Assembly (NCBI RefSeq): GCF_033115175.1
Contig: NC_084834.1
Location: 90,380,462-90,444,461 of the forward strand
DNA length: 64,000 nt
Origin: Lepus europaeus
Lineage: Eukaryota; Chordata; Mammalia; Lagomorpha; Leporidae
Reading direction: 5' to 3'
The notes beneath the pieces are model-generated. The model had not been told where the DNA came from, made no database searches, and saw only the letters and a program-made list of their open reading frames with translations. Position numbers and translations under genes: made by a program. Of this stretch, positions 45,172 through 60,208 are shown in pieces; positions within the stretch are counted from its first letter, which is position 1; each line of letters opens with the position of its first letter.

Positions 45172-46531
45172 CAGAATAATGTATTAAGACTAGAGGTGGG
45201 AGGGGAGCAGAAGGGTACCTTGATAGGAACTAAAATGCCAGTATCCTGAATGATACACACATGCACACAAATACATATCTCCATCATTGTTTCTCTAGGT
45301 CAACCTAACTGAGTCTGTATCAAGTGTAATGATGGGAGATTAGCCATAAGATATTAAAATGTAAAGAAATTGAAACAGTGTAAGTCTAGAAAAGAACAGA
45401 AAAATAGGTCAGCAGGAACGGAGTACAGACCCAAAGACATTTAAGAACTTTAATAAACATGTTTTTTTCAGTTATGCGTAATAGAAACCCAAGTATATAA
45501 AGCTTAAACAAAAGAATATTTAGTGGCCACATTCTCAAAGTCTGAGCAGCAACCGAACTGCCATAGAGCAGCGAGAACTAGTGACTCTTCCCTCCCCCAG
45601 TATTTGCCGCCTCCTCCTTGGCAGGCAACTCAAGACTGACTTCCTGTTAGCTTCAAGATCAAAGCGAAATAGCACTCAAAGCTACCAACTACAGTTAGAA
45701 ACATCACTGAGAAGGGTTCTGATGGGTCCAGCCTGTGTCCATTTCTCACCTTCGTGGCCAGGGAATAAAATTGGTTGTGTTTTTTTCAGAAGACAGGAGA
45801 GGTGCTAGGCAGAGGAGAGGGTAGCTGGTACAGGTGATACTCAAGTCCCAGTGGAAAAGACGGGTAACTCAGTGACTGCAATTGGAACAGATTCCATTTA
45901 GAAAGATACCAAGCTGACTTTCTGCCAGCCTCCTTCCATTAAATTGAATTTTAGGTAAAGTCAAGGTTCCAATGTGGCATTTGTGATGCTGCCTGATTAC
46001 ATAAAGCATCAGAGAAGGACGGTAACTGTAGCACCTTCATATTGGGCTTCAGAGCATTAAAATGTCAGCAATTCCAACGTGGTATCAGGTTTTCCATTTT
46101 TCATTTTTTGTCCAAGCTCTGAGCTGGCCTGCCCATCTCCAGGTTGCCCAGCTTCACCAAGATCTTCCAGATGTCCAACTTTGCTTTTGCCTTGTACTGT
46201 AAGCTTAAGCAAGCACCACTCAAAGAAGACTTTTCTGTCAAAGAGCTCCCAAGTTCTAGTCCAATACAGTAAGCCTTTTTGGTTCTGTCCACAGTCTCAA
46301 CAAATCTCTATGCTGGTGTTTTTAAGGGAAAGGTGATGTTAGCCACCCCTCTCCCCAAGGCTTGACGCTTCCATAGGTGAGAACTTTCCTACACAAGTTC
46401 TCCACATAGCTTTGAATTCCATCCCAGTATAAGAAGTAGCACCCACCCTGGATACAAAAGCATTGTTATAGTTGGTTCTCTTTGACAGCTTCCAGGAACT
46501 TATCATCACATTGACAAAGACATATTTTTTG
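45172..46531. other. No recognised gene (HELQ downstream flank)
   Basis: Short frames only. It could include the distal HELQ 3' UTR, but no poly-A signal on the minus strand supports that. Confidence 0.45.
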
Positions 46532-46868
46532 GGGCCAGTGCTGTGGCGTAGCCGGTAAGGCCGCTGCCTGCAGTGCCAGCATTCCATGTGGGTGCTGGTT
46601 TGAGTCCCGGCTGCTCCACTTCTGATCCAGCTCTCTGCTATGGCCTGGGAAAGCAGTGGAAAATGGCCTAAGTCCTTGGGCCCCTGTACCCAAGTGGGAG
46701 ACTGGAAGAAGCTCCTGGCTCCTGGCTTCGGATCAGCACAGCTCTGGCTGTTTTGGCCAATTGGGGAGTAAATCAGCGGATGGAAGACCTACCAACCTCT
46801 CTCTTTCTGCCTCTGCCTCTCTGTAACTCTGCCTTTCAAATAAATAAATAAATCTATAAAAAAAAAAG
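46532..46868 (+). mobile_element. CSINE just past the HELQ 3' end
   Basis: Head 'GGGGCCAGTGCTGTGGCGTA', tail AAATAAATAAATAAATC. It lies about 245 bases beyond the HELQ stop, in antisense orientation, and may fall in the 3' UTR. Confidence 0.87.
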
Positions 46869-47113
46869 TAGGCTGGAGTCACATTAAGAAAATTGGGTTT
46901 CATTCTATAGTAGACACTATAGATTTCTGATCAGAGACAGTATATAAGTATCAAAGAAGATGAATTATTCCTGAGAAAGTTATTTCAATTATTCAAACAC
47001 TAAGCACAGATCTGAATGTATAATTAAAATATATTTTTCTTTCATAAGTATAAAGAATCTGTAATAAAATATATGGAGAATAAATAATTCATGTTTGAAA
47101 TCATCAGATAGCT

Positions 47114-47221
47114 TCATGCCTTTTCAATGGAGGCAGCCATGGTGCCAGGGAAATCAGGAGGCAACCTCAGTAACTCTTCTACTTCTTCCTGCAATGCCTC
47201 TGCTTTTTCTTGTAACAGCAT
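47114..47221 (-). CDS. HELQ: HELQ terminal coding exon with stop (35 codons)
   Basis: The acceptor ..TTTATTGTAG lies directly above 47221. The exon reads [20 protein letters not shown], then [15 protein letters not shown], then TGA at 47114-47116. The acidic helical tail matches the HELQ C-terminus. The 3' UTR runs to lower coordinates. No AATAAA or ATTAAA on the minus strand is found between 46530 and 47113, so the cleavage site is unresolved. Confidence 0.93.
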   Translation of the reverse strand: MLLQEKAEALQEEVEELLRLPPDFPGTMAASIEKA

Positions 47222-50200
47222 CTACAATAAAAAATAATCAAGATATGAGGCCAAAATGTACATGGCTAAAGAACTGCCAACATTTTTACCATTGTCCGTT
47301 AGAAAGTGAAATCCTTACACATTAGTAATCTAGACGTTGAAACTAAAATAACAAGATGAAAAACAGCCACTTAAGAGCAACAATTATAGTAAATGCAGCT
47401 GATGTATTTAGTTAAAAACCATTTTAGCTGAGCACTGCACTTAGTCTACCAAAAAAAAAGGAGCTTTAATATTCTCAAGGATTTGTTTTATTGAAGCCTC
47501 AGCCACTTGAAAATTAATTTTAATCTATAAAATCTAAGACAATTTTATAAAAAATTAGTTAGCTTCTGACAATGTTATACTTTACATATACATTTTATTA
47601 TTCCTCAAAATTTAGCATGCTTTCAAATCCCATCAATATTTCTAAGAAAGGCTTTACTCAAGCTCCACAAAGTTAACAGGGTTAATTGCAAAGGCAGCAT
47701 AATGAGAAAAGGAAAAGTATTTTTAAACATGGTACAGAAAACATGGTAATAAATACTTGTTGAATAATGGTCTCCCTTTCTTCGAAAGACGAGAAATAAA
47801 CTAACGGCATTAGTTGCAGCTGGTTTTGGTGTATAAAGTGGTAAAATATTTGCACTACTTCTGCCACAAGATTTTAATAATAAACAGTTTAGTAAAATCA
47901 CACGAAAGAAAGTCAAAGTGGAAAATATTAAAACACTCCTCTCAATTTGATAAAGCATAGCATTACATAGCACTATGTAAAAGTGATTAAAATGTAACTA
48001 GGTCAGCTTTCTATAGCTGAGGTAATGGTGACCACATAAAACAAATCAGCCAATACATCCTCTAAAAATGACGCAGATCAACAAGAAGTTACCCAAAATC
48101 CATGGTCAGCATTCCTAGAAAACAGAGAGCATCATCCTCCTCAAATTATTCAAAGGTTTAAAACACCCACCAATCCACAACAGAATTATTTCTTGAACAC
48201 CCAATCCAAGCATTTGTAGAGATCAACATGGAGTTGAGGAAAAACATAAAACAAAAACTATAGGAACAAAATAAGGCAGAAGCGGGGACTCTAAGATGAA
48301 ATAAAATCCCCTCTGGATAGAGAAAGGTAACTCTAGGTGGCAGTCTTGGGAAAGCATTAGTTTTGGGAAAAAGAATGGCTGAAAAGGAGAGGTACCCTTT
48401 GGAAGCTGAGCAGTGAGGGGAAAAGGACAAAATTTAGGATCCTGTAGGACAAAAGGAAGTAAAAATTTCAAAGACACAACTCATCCTGAAATTACTGTCT
48501 CATTCTGAATCATGCATTAAAGACACCATACTTTGCTACTGTGACAGAATAGAATATTTCTGAAGTGGGATTCTCATAAACTATTCTAAATGCCAGCCTT
48601 GTCCAAGAAATGAAGAGCAGTTTCCATTCATACAAAGATACTATATGAAAAGAAGAAATGAGAACCAGAGCTCTTTATTTCATAAAAATCCCTATCTTTG
48701 AAGTAACTTTGAAGTAAAAACTGTAACACAACAATCTAAATTAAATATTCTCAAACAAAAATTTGGAAATATTAGCAACTGGGGAGGAGAGAACACACAC
48801 TGAATAAGGAATTCAAAAACTAAGAACGGAAATGAACACAAAAATTGAACTGAGGAAAGAAACAGAACAAAAAGACAAAAATTTCATTCCAGAAATAAAG
48901 TAATAACTATGACTAAATAACTAGGTTCCCAAAGAAGAATACATCTGAAGAAAAATGAAATTAAAAAATGTTTTTTAAAAAAGGGTCAGCCAAAATCCCT
49001 TAAACTGGCTGATAAAAATAGCAGCTTAAGTGTTATAAAGACCAAATGGAAGCCGGCACCATGGCTCAATAGGCTAATCCTCCGCCTGCGGTGCCGGCAC
49101 ACCGGGTTCTAGTCCCAGTCGGGGTGCCAGATTCTATCCCAGTCGCTCTTCTTCCAGTCCAGCTCTCTGCTGTGGCCCGGGAATGCAGTGGAGGATGGCC
49201 CAAGTCCTTGGGCCCTGCACCCGCATGGGAGACCAGGAGAAGCACCTGGCTCCTGGCTTCGGATCAGCGCGGTGCGCCGGCTGCAGTGCGCTGGCTGCAG
49301 CGGCCATTGTAGGGGTGAACCAACGGAAAAAGGAAGACCTTTCTCTCTGTCTCTCTGTCCATTCTGCCTGTCAAAATAAAAAAAAAAAAAAAGGATAGGA
49401 ATAAGGGGTAAAGTGACCATACAGTTAGGATCAAGTGATAAAGTGATCATATCAATAGGACCACATATACTGAAACAATAATAGAATTTAAAAAAAGCAT
49501 GAAGGCTCCAACATAGGAAGCAATCTATACAGCAAACTCTAGAATGACACTCACTTTAAGTCACACTGACCTCAAAACCAGCCTTTAAGGCACTCCAGTC
49601 TGGCTGGAAAGCCAGGGGGGAGTATTTCAGGCATGGAAAGCCAAGACATTCCAGCAAAAAATGTCTTATATTTAGGACCCTTGTGGGTGAGTCCCTAGTG
49701 GCAAAAAGGGGCCATCAAAGAAGGACGTACTTTTCTCTGAAGGGAGGAGAGAACCACTCTGCTTATGGCCTTGTCGAGCTAGTGGATCCAAAAGGCTTCC
49801 ACAGCCACGCAGATCATGTCAAGAGACTTGGGTGATCACTGATGTCATACATAAGAGTGTTATTTGTTAAATAAACAACAAGAGTCACTGTGCACTAACT
49901 TCCCATGCAGGATCTCTGTCCCCAAAGAGTTTACCATGAAACTTAATAGTAAAACTTGTTCTCAAGAATCATTTCCTTTTAGTGTATTAAATGGAGGATA
50001 TTACTGTCTCATCATAGGTTATAGTTACGTCTAAGAACATACATCTTCACAAAAGATGTATCATCCTTGAGTTCTTTTTTAAAGACAATTAAATTTCTAC
50101 AAGGAAAGAAGGTGGAGGAAGGAAGGATGGGGGGAAAAGAAAATCACCTTTGAGAAGCAATAACATAGAACAGCCCTATAAAGACTGTTGAGGAACAGTT

Positions 50201-53200
50201 CTCTTATTTTTTTTTTTTTTATTCCATTAATTCTTTTTCTTTCTTGGCTAAAACAGGAGAGAGCAGGAAGGGGGGAGAATGGGTGGGAGGGCAGGTAAGG
50301 TGGGAAGAATTACTATGTTCATAATGTTGTATTTATGAGATATATACAAATTAAAAAAGTAAAAAAGGGGCTGGCTTTGTGGCACAGCGGGTTAACGCCT
50401 TGGCCTGAAGTGCTGGCATCCCATATAGGTGCCAGTTCGAGACCTGGTTACTCTACTTCTGATCCAGCTCTCTGCTATGGCCTGGGAAAGCAGAAGATGG
50501 CCCAAGTCCTTGGGCCCCTGTACCCGCATGGGAGACCTGGAAGAAGCTCCTGGCTCCTGGCTTTGGATCTGCACAGCTCCAGCCATTGTGGCCACTTGGG
50601 GAGTGAACCATCAGATGGAAGACCTCTCTCTCTTTGCCTCTCCTCTCTGTGTAACTCTTACTTTCATATAAATAAAATAAAGCTTTAAAAAAATAAAAAA
50701 GGAAAAAAAGGTCAGGAAGATTGAAATAGATGGCCAAAGAAGATCCAACATAAATACAATTGGAGTTGTTAAAGAAGGAAAATGAAATGGATTCGATCTA
50801 ATAATTTAAAACTGAAACCCTGAAAAAACTCCCAGAAATAAAAAAGATGAGGCTGTATCCTAGTAAAACTATTTACAGATAGATGGGTAAATAGATACAG
50901 ATATTTACAGATAGATGGGTTAATACTGTACATATTAAAGAAAAAATTCAGAGAGGAGGAGGAGAAATAAAATGGAATTTGAACATAATCAATGTTTCAG
51001 ATGAAGAACATCCATCTGAAACAGATGTAAAAAACTAATATTTCAACACACTATTTCAGTTATAGATTGTCAGAATAAAGACAAAAAGAGCTGTAAATAA
51101 ATACTAAGCTCTAGTTAAAGAATTATTTCATTTCTTTGAAAGAGTTACAGAGAGAGGTAGAGCCAGAGAGAAAGAGAGGTCTTCCATTCTGCTGGTTCAC
51201 TCCCCAAATGACCGCAATGGCCAGAGCTGAGCTGATTTGAAGCCAGGAGCTTCTTCCGGGTCTCCCATGTGGGTGCGGGGGCCCAAAGACTTGGGCCATC
51301 TTCCTCTGCTTTCCAGGACATAGCAGAGAGCTGGATCAGAAGAGAAGCAGCCGGGACTCGAACCAGTGCCCACATGAGATGCCGGTGCTGTAGGCTGGGG
51401 CTTTAACCCACTTCACTACAGTGCTGCCCTGTTAGTTTGTTTTTTTGTGGTAGTATAATTCAACAATTCTACAATTACTTCCAATGTATTTTAGGACTGA
51501 ACAATATTAGATAAATTCATTAATGAAAATAGGAGCCAGATTTCTTACCAGTGGACAAAGGAACTAAAAATACAAAAAGGGAGAAGACTGTAACAAGTCC
51601 TGTAATGTGGGATTAGTGTGGTAACTGAAGATGACTGGCACCTCTTTGAAACCTCCACTGAGATGGGATCTAATTCTCTGCCCCTTGAATGTGCACTGGC
51701 CTTGGTGATTCACTTGTAACAGGATGTGGTGGAAACGATGCTGCATGACTGGGCTCAAACGGATACCTGTTGTGTTCCTTAGATCTCAGTAACCATGCTG
51801 TAAGAAAGCCAAGCTACATGGAGATTATAAATAGATAAGCAAGAAAACACAATGTTTTAAAATAAATTATATTAGATTGAATAGAGAAACAGAGACAGGT
51901 ATAAAACATAAAGAACCTTTGAACTTCTACAGACAGGAAGTAAGCTGAGAAATCTATCTAGTTTTAAAGATGGACCACTGCTAATCAAAAAGAAACAATG
52001 ACTCAGATGAGGGGACCCAAAGCCAGAAAGAATCATTTCCACCTGGAAGAACTGGGTCCTAATTAAGGAAGTGGCCACATTCACCTGGCTGAATTTCAGA
52101 ATTGCTGCAAGGTACCCTTTTCCCCTTTTTGATCAGGAGTATACTGTGATTATTCTAGCTCTGGTTTCACCATTGTATGCAGTGTCTCTGTAGTTCACAG
52201 GCCTTCAGATTCCTTGCGAAATTATCTTCAAGGCAGATCACCTATACCTGGACTTGATACAGAAAACCTGATCTTGCAGTTGAGTCTGATGTCACAATGG
52301 AAAGTCTTTTAGGGTGACTATATTTTGCGTGTGGGAGAAATGTAAATAATCTGTGACCAAAAGGCAAAATTAAAAAATGACTGCAAATTATTCAATAGCT
52401 CTTCCCATTTAGAGGTGAGGGTCTACTTTCCCTTCCTTTTAATCTGGGCCCTAATGACTTTCTAGTAACCAATAGCATGCAATAGAAATGACACTGTATA
52501 CCTCTGGGGTTAGAAGATTTCTTGAGTTTTCTACCTTGACTCTTGAAATGCTCACTTTCCCAGACACTCCCTCCAAAACTGAGTTTCCATGCCAGGCGAG
52601 GCACAAGCCACATGGAAAGGTCCTATGTGGTTGCTCCAGTTGAAAACTGTCATTGGGAGCCAATACTCAACTGTCAGCCATGGATGGGAGTGAGCCACCC
52701 AGGCAAGCCATTGCATGACTATAGCCCCAGCCAACATCTGATTACTACTGCATGAGATCCCAACAAAGAAACACTTAGCTGAACCCTTGCAGAATTCCCA
52801 ATTTGCAAAAACATGAGGAAAACAAAATGGCCTTTGCCACTAAGTTTTGAAGTAAAATTTTGTTATGTAGCAATACGTACTGAGAAGAATTAGAATTGAA
52901 ATGATCAGTATAAGCTCATAGCCTTTAATAATTTACACATAAGTCTGGAAACATAAACAGACATATGGGGGCTCTGTCTGTCTAGAGAACCTAAAAGCAA
53001 TGATAGCTTCCTGGCAATGGACACAGCTAGCACCTACAACTTGATTTCTAAATACCATTCTTCACTAAAAGAAATGATGGGTCTTTGGAAAATGGCTGAT
53101 TCTGTGGCTAAGGGAAGGAAACTACAAGCTGATGGGCCCCTTTTGTTATGCTAGCATGCTAGTTACTAACCTTATTGCTTCTCAGCTCCAAATCCATCAT

Positions 53201-56200
53201 TCCCTGTCCAGCTGGAGATAGTAGAGCTATATCTTCTAACCAATTTCTCCTTTGCCAAGGATACAATACTAAGCTCTGTCAAAAAAGGACTCAGGAGGGT
53301 CTTGAGGAGGAAGGGTTTTCTCTACCTGGTTTTGGTGTGTGTCTTTTTCTTATTGTTCCTACAGTGCTTGGTTGCCATGATGAACAGAGTGGCATTCATT
53401 CCAGTGAGTTTCAACAGGACCCCTGGGGACAGCTTCCTAGGGAGTTCCATGGGCATTTGAGAGGGCTTCCAAGCAAGTGCAACAGTACACTCCAGGCAGC
53501 TTCCTGGCAGCTTGGTCAGCACTTCAGGGGGATTTCCACTTGCCAGCCTTGGCGTCCAGTGGGTCACAGCCACACCTGTTCTAATAAGTGTGAATACTAC
53601 GGATTAGGGATGGTGTGGGGTGGGGCTAGAGTCTTAGATGGATTCCTTCTCATTTTCTTTAGAGTTCTGTTGACCCCTTAGAGGCCAACCCAGGTTACCA
53701 GTTACTAATTCTTTTTTTTTCTTTTCTAAGATTTATATATTTATTTATTTGAAAGGCAGAGTTAGAGAGAGAAAAGGAGAGTCAGAGATCTTCCACTTGC
53801 TGGTTCACTTCCCAAATGGTTACAATGGCCAGAGCTGGGCCAATCTGAAGCCAGGAGCCAGGAGCTTCTTCTGGGTCTCCCATGTGGGTGCAGGGGCCCA
53901 AGTACTTGGGCTATCTTCTACTGCTTTCCCAGGTGCATTAGCAGGGAGTTGGATCGGAAATGGAGCAGCTGGCACTTGAACCGGCACCCATGTGCCATGC
54001 TGGCACTGCAGGCAGCAGTTTAACCTGCTATCCCACAGAGCCAGCCCCATACTAATTCTATTAAACTTTCCTATTCAAATTAATGCATGGCTTCTGACTC
54101 CTAATGACTGGACTTTGACAAATATAGCCACAAAATAAGAGAAGTTCAGCCAAGAATGATAAAAATGGGTCAAAAAAGACATGGAACACATCTTGCAGCA
54201 GCTCCCAGTAGCTAAATCTGAGGCCATTTAAGCACCAAAATAAGTAATGACAATAATGGATTATAGATTGTAAGTATGACCTCATAAGTCTAACTATATA
54301 AATAAATTAACAAATAAATGAGAGAGACAAGGTCTTCCTCATAAGAAAATGGCAATAAGTAAATGAAGAAGGAATAATGAGGCTAGAAAATCACTACTTC
54401 ACAAACATCATAGAAATAATTGAGTTAGGGGCTGGGTTTGTGGTGTAGCAGGTAAAGCTGAAACCTGCAACACTGGCATCTTATATGGCCACTGGTTTCC
54501 CAGTTGCTTCACTTCCTATCCAGCTCCCTGCTAATGGCCTGGGAAAAGCAGCAGAAGATGACCCAAGTCCTTGGGCCCCTGATACCCACATGGTAGACCT
54601 GGAAGAATTCGTGGCTCTGGGCTTTGGCCTGGCCCAGCACTGGCCATTGTGGTCATCTGGAGAGTGAACCAGCAGATAGAAGATCTCTCTTTCATTCTTT
54701 CTCTCTTTCTCTCTGTAACTCTGACTTTCAAAATAAATAAACAAATCCTTAAAAAAAGAAAGAAAAAATTGTTAGGCAAAAATCACTGGTAAATACAAAA
54801 ATAAGTATGGAAGTGTAATAAAGAACGAGATATGTGTGATAGTCTCAAATATTCATTACTTACAGAGGGAAAAATAATAACTTTACAGTAAAGCAACTTG
54901 ACAACATTTCCTTAATCAAATGACCAAAGTCATTATTAATGGAGCAAAATGCCATCTTGTGCCTCTGGACATGATATACTAAGGACACATGTAATTTTTG
55001 TGGCATTCCTGCCAAAAGTTGCATAACCTCAATAAAATCCTAATGGGGGGGCTGGCGCTGTGGCTCACTTGGTTAATCCTCCGCCTGCGGCACTGGCATC
55101 CCACATGGGCGCCGGGTTCTAGTCTCGGCTGCCCCTCTTCCAGTCCAGCTCTCTGCTGTGGCCCAAGTGCTCGGGCCCTGCACCTGCATGGGAGACCAGG
55201 AGGAAGCACCCGGCTCTTGGCTTCGGATTGGCATAGTTCCGGCTGTGGCGGCCATTTGGGGGCTGAACCAATGGAAGGAAGACCTTTCTCTCTGTCTCTC
55301 TCTCTCTCACTATCTAACTCTCTGTCAAAAAAAAAAAAAAAAAAAAAGAAAAGAAAATCCTATTTGGTTTCTTTATCTCCATTCTTGCTGTCTTATTTGC
55401 AAGCTTTAACCCACTGCTCTGCTCAAAATCCTGTAGGGAATATCCATTTTACTCTTTTAAGTTGGCTGGAAAATGAATGAGATAGCAAGAGTTGGAGCAG
55501 GTAACTTGGTCCATAACACAACAGCCCTGTACTGAGAAGGCTGGGCAATAAGAGAGAAGTAGGCTCCCTGGATATACCACTTATTCCCCACATCAACCAG
55601 GAACTGCTTAAGCTTGGGCTTATCTAAAAACTTTTAAAATTTGAAGTCACTTATTTTGGCTATGGTTATTGTGGCTCTGTTTGTGACCTTAACAGTATAG
55701 GCTAACTCTATTGTCCTTGTTTCACCATGTACTGACTGTTTCCTTAGGTAAGTTACTTAATTACTTTAAGTCTTACTTATGTATTTATTCAAATATTTAT
55801 TAAACACTTACTATAGGCTGAGTGCTTAGCTAGGTGCTATAGGAAGGAAGTAACTATAACTTCATCCCTACAAACTCCAAGAGCTCTTAATCAAAAGGGG
55901 CAGGTTCAGACTCGGTGGTTCATCTGTAAACTGGGGATAACCCAAACACTGCCCACCTCATAGGGCTGTTGTAAAGATCAACTAAAGTAATGTGAGCACC
56001 ATTCAAAAACGTAAGGTGGAAATTTATTTTTAAGCTATTTCTGTTCTACATATGACCAAAATATAACAAGGAAGTTTAAAAGAAGCCAGGTATTTCAGAT
56101 TTGGAACTGCAGATTGAGATCAAGGAGGAAATAATCCCAAATTGCCATGTAAAGGCTTCCCCTACATGGAGCACAAGGTCAGTGATAACTGGATTGCACC

Positions 56201-59200
56201 CAGCAAAGGGTTACTACAACAGTGAGTGGCTGAAAGCCTCACTTTTTAACACACTGTAAAAGAAACAAAAGAAAAACCCTTGGGGGAATGAGAGCCATTT
56301 GCAGGACCCTCAAGGAGACCAAAACCCTCCATGCTCAAGTCTCTTATTTAAAATGGCACTGTATTTATTTATGACCTACACACATCCTTCCATATACTTC
56401 ATATATTATTTCTTTGAAAGGCACAGGGAGGAAGGGAGAGAGGGAGGGAGGAAGGCAGGAAAAGAAATAAAGACAACCACAGACAGAGTGAACTCCCTTC
56501 CACAGGTTCACAATACAGATGCCCATAACAGCCAAAAATGGGGTGGGCTAGGTTAGGCTGGAGTTGGGAACTCAATTTAGAACTCTCCAGAGAGGGGCAG
56601 GAACCCAATGCCTTGGGCCATCACTGCTGCCTCCCAGGGTCTGCATGAATGGGAAGCTGGAGACAGGAGCCACAGCAAGGTATGGAACCTAGGGACTCCA
56701 ATATGAGAAGCAGGTATCTTAATCACCAGACTAAATGCCCATCCCATTCTCCTGAATATTTGTGATCCACAGTTGGTTGAATGCACAAATATGGAACCCG
56801 TGGATATGGAGTGCTGACCGTAGGTGAAAAACCCATGTGGATGAAAGGGTAGACTACTAGTTCTAATACAATGGCAGACATTGTTAAGAGGGCAAATTTA
56901 GCCTCATTATGTTGGGATGATTTTTGTAGCGCCAAGAGCATCCAAACACAGAACACCGTTAATTTTTGAGTTTGTACGTTCCTTGACGCTGAAGGTGTCT
57001 GAAGCTGGCACAGGGCGCTGAGGGGAAGAACTGCTGAGAAGGGGCAGTGGAGGCAGACAGAGCAGTGGCTCCCAGGGTTCTCTGCAGGTCAACAAACCCT
57101 CGTGGTGTCTTTATTTTTTTAGGAGCCCCTGTTCTTCTTTTTAGGAAAAAAAAAAAAAGGAACAGACATGCTCTTTTTAACCATTAATTCTAAGTATATA
57201 CTTTGTCCATAAAAACAAATCTTCATGCAGTATTAAATCTTTTTGTTCTGATATCTAGAGAATGCTACAAAACATTACAAAGGTTACAAAATGATTTTCT
57301 CAGCTCCTTACCTTTGCTGAGGAAACAATCTGCTTGGCCTGGCGTCTTGATAAATGGTCAATTGTCCTTACTAGCACTTCCGGATCTGCATTAGCTAAGT
57401 GCGTTAGGCTTTTGTAACCTGCATTGAACAATTGTTTTGCTCGACCCTGGAAAGTATTAGAAAGAATTTATAATTAGGAAAACAAAATTAAGTATCTTAC
57501 TGAAGTGAAAAAATTTTGTGTGTAAAAAAGACAGGAATAAAATAAGATAATAAAGTAAGAAGAGGTAACATATCAGAATCCTGTGGAATTTTAAAAGATG
57601 CATTTGGGTGTTTCAATCTGGCTGCATGCAAGAGCAGAGTTGCAGACAGAGAGAGGGAGAGACAGAGACAGAGACCTTCCATCTGCTGGTTCATTCCCCA
57701 AATGGCTGCAATGGCCAGAGCTGGGCCAATCCAAAACCAGGAGCCAGGAGCTTCATCTTGGTCTCCCACATGGGTTCAGGGGCCCAAGCACTTGGACCAT
57801 CTTCCACTGCTATCCCAGGCCATAAGCAGGGAGCTGGATCAAAGAGGAGCAGCAGGGAGATGAACTGGCACTCATGTGCAATGCTGGCACCGCAGGTAGA
57901 GGCTTAGCCTGCTATGCCACAGTGCTGGCCCCAATGGTTACTACTTTTTTTTTTTTTTTTCATAACTAAGATTCTTCATTGTGTCTGTTTGCAAGTTCAC
58001 AGTGGATTTTGGGGGAGGCCATGGCAGAAACTTATTTACAAAAAAAAAAAACAAAAAACAAAACAAAAAAAAAACCATGACAAACGGACACTAAAACTCT
58101 TGCTATCATTTTGCCCTGCAATGAGACTTCACAAAATAGTCACCCTGACTCTTCTGTGAGGTGAAATAACCTAGAGTGCGACATGGGAAGACACTGACCT
58201 CCTGAACTCCGGTCACTTCCATGAGAGGAATCAGCTCTGCCTTTACACAGTACGTTAGCTTCTTGATAAGTTCCACCAACAGGGCTCGGTAAACCCAAAA
58301 CTCCTCAAGTTCCTGCAGAATACAAGGAATATATACAATTTAAATTTTATAAGTTATTTCACAGTTGCAATTGTGTGGTAAGGGGCTCAGAGGAGAATTC
58401 CCTTATGTAAGTTCTGGAACATGGGTTAACTCAGAGATGAAGGAAGACGATTTCAAGCAAAATTGTTACGAGGAAACATTGTAGAGACCCTCAGGAATTT
58501 GATGAACTAGTTTCTAGGTGAGGAAAAAGATTGAAAAATGAAAAATAAGTCAGTAAGAAGAGTTATAATCATTTAAGTCAAAGCAGAATGCATAATTTTT
58601 CTTTCTCAAGTGACTAAAAATAATTCCTATCTCTGGAATTTGTCCCAAAGATAAAATACTAAATATGGAAAGATTCAAAGGCAACATAATGTTCAATACA
58701 ACATTATTTAAACCAATAAAAATGCCAGAAGCCATGAACTAATAACTTTCTTTTAAAAGATTTGTTTCTTTATTTGACACAGAGAGTGACTGGGCCAGGG
58801 GAGAATATGAATGATATTTTCCATCCGCTGGTCCATTCCCCAAATGGCCACAATGACCAAGGCTGGTTCAGGCCACAGCCAGAAGTCCAAAACACCAACC
58901 AGGACTCCCACATGGGTGGCAGAGGCCCATCTACTTGGGCTGTCACCTGCTGCTTTCCCAGGCACGTTATAGGGGAGCTCGACCAGAAGCAAAGCAGCTG
59001 CAACTCGCACTGGTGCTCTGATACAGGATGCTGGAGTCACAGTGGGGATTTAACCTGCTGCCCCACAATGCTGGCCACTGTGAGCCAAGAACTGTTAAAA
59101 ACTGGGTGGGTAGGCCGGCGCCACAGCTCACTAGACTAATCCTCTGCCTGCGGTGCCGGTACTCTGGGTTCTAGTCCCAATGGGCACCGGTTCTGTCCTG

Positions 59201-60158
59201 GTTGCTCCTCTTCCAGGCAGCTCTCTGCTGTGGCCCGGGAAGGGCCTCATGCAGTCCTTGGGCCCTACACCCGCATGGGAGACCAGAAAGAAGTACCTGG
59301 CTCAGCGTGCTGGCTGTAGCGGCCATTTGAGGGGGTGAACCAACGTTAGGAAGACCTTTCTCTCTGTCTCTCTCTGTCTCACTGTCTAACTCTGCCTGTC
59401 AAAAAACAAACAAACAAAACAAAAACAACAACAACAAAAAAAACTGGGGGCTAAAAGGGAGTTCACTATATTATTTGGTCTTTATATAAGTTTGGGAATT
59501 TCTTTTATATTAGTTTCTCTTTTTAACGTCCATTCTAGCCTTTGAGTATTATTGTGAGAGTATGTGATCATGAATAACAATAACTGGCCATTTTGTCACC
59601 ACTAAGAGAGGGTTACAATGGCATCCCACGCTGGAGTGTGTGGGTTTAGATCCCAGGTCCTTCTCTCGTTGCCAACTTCCTGCTAAGACCATCAGCAGCA
59701 GACTGCTCAAGCTGTTGGCTCCCTACTACCCACACTGGAGGCCTGGATTGATTGCGTGGCTCTCTGCTTTGTCCTAGCCCAGCCCTGGCTGCTGAGGGCA
59801 TTTTGAGAATGAACCAGTGAATGGGAGTGTGCTCCTCCCCTACCCTATCTCTCAAATCCATCCATCCATCCATGCACACTTATTTTAAGACAGAAGAAAG
59901 AGGTCTGTAATAAAGATGGCAGAGTGAAAGGAAGAAAGAAGACTTGGAGCAGAACTACTGAATTAACAAGCCTTGGAGCTGCCTTACTTCTAGCCTTCCT
60001 GTTACATAAGAGAACATTTTCCCTTACTACTTAAATTTTTTTTAAAAATAGGTTGTGAAGTTCTTCCTCATGTTTTCTAGAAGAGATTGTGTTTATTTTT
60101 TTTCTTTTTTATTAAGATTTATTTATTTATTTGAAAGGCAGAGCTTACAGAGAAGCAG

Positions 60159-60208
<50 letters not shown>

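Larger units (their letters stand above)
47222..57311 (-). other. HELQ: HELQ last intron (10.1 kb)
   Basis: This is the intron between the last two coding exons, with GTAAGG at its 5' end and ..TTGTAG at its 3' end. It holds CSINEs in both orientations, an old rabbit L1 3' end (about 49.5-50.36 kb), MLT1-like LTR fragments (51.6-52.9 kb) and MIR relics near 55.8 kb. The stretches 47222-49048, 50706-51114, 52906-53714, 54049-54427, 54766-55042 and 56824-57311 show nothing I can name. Confidence 0.85.
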
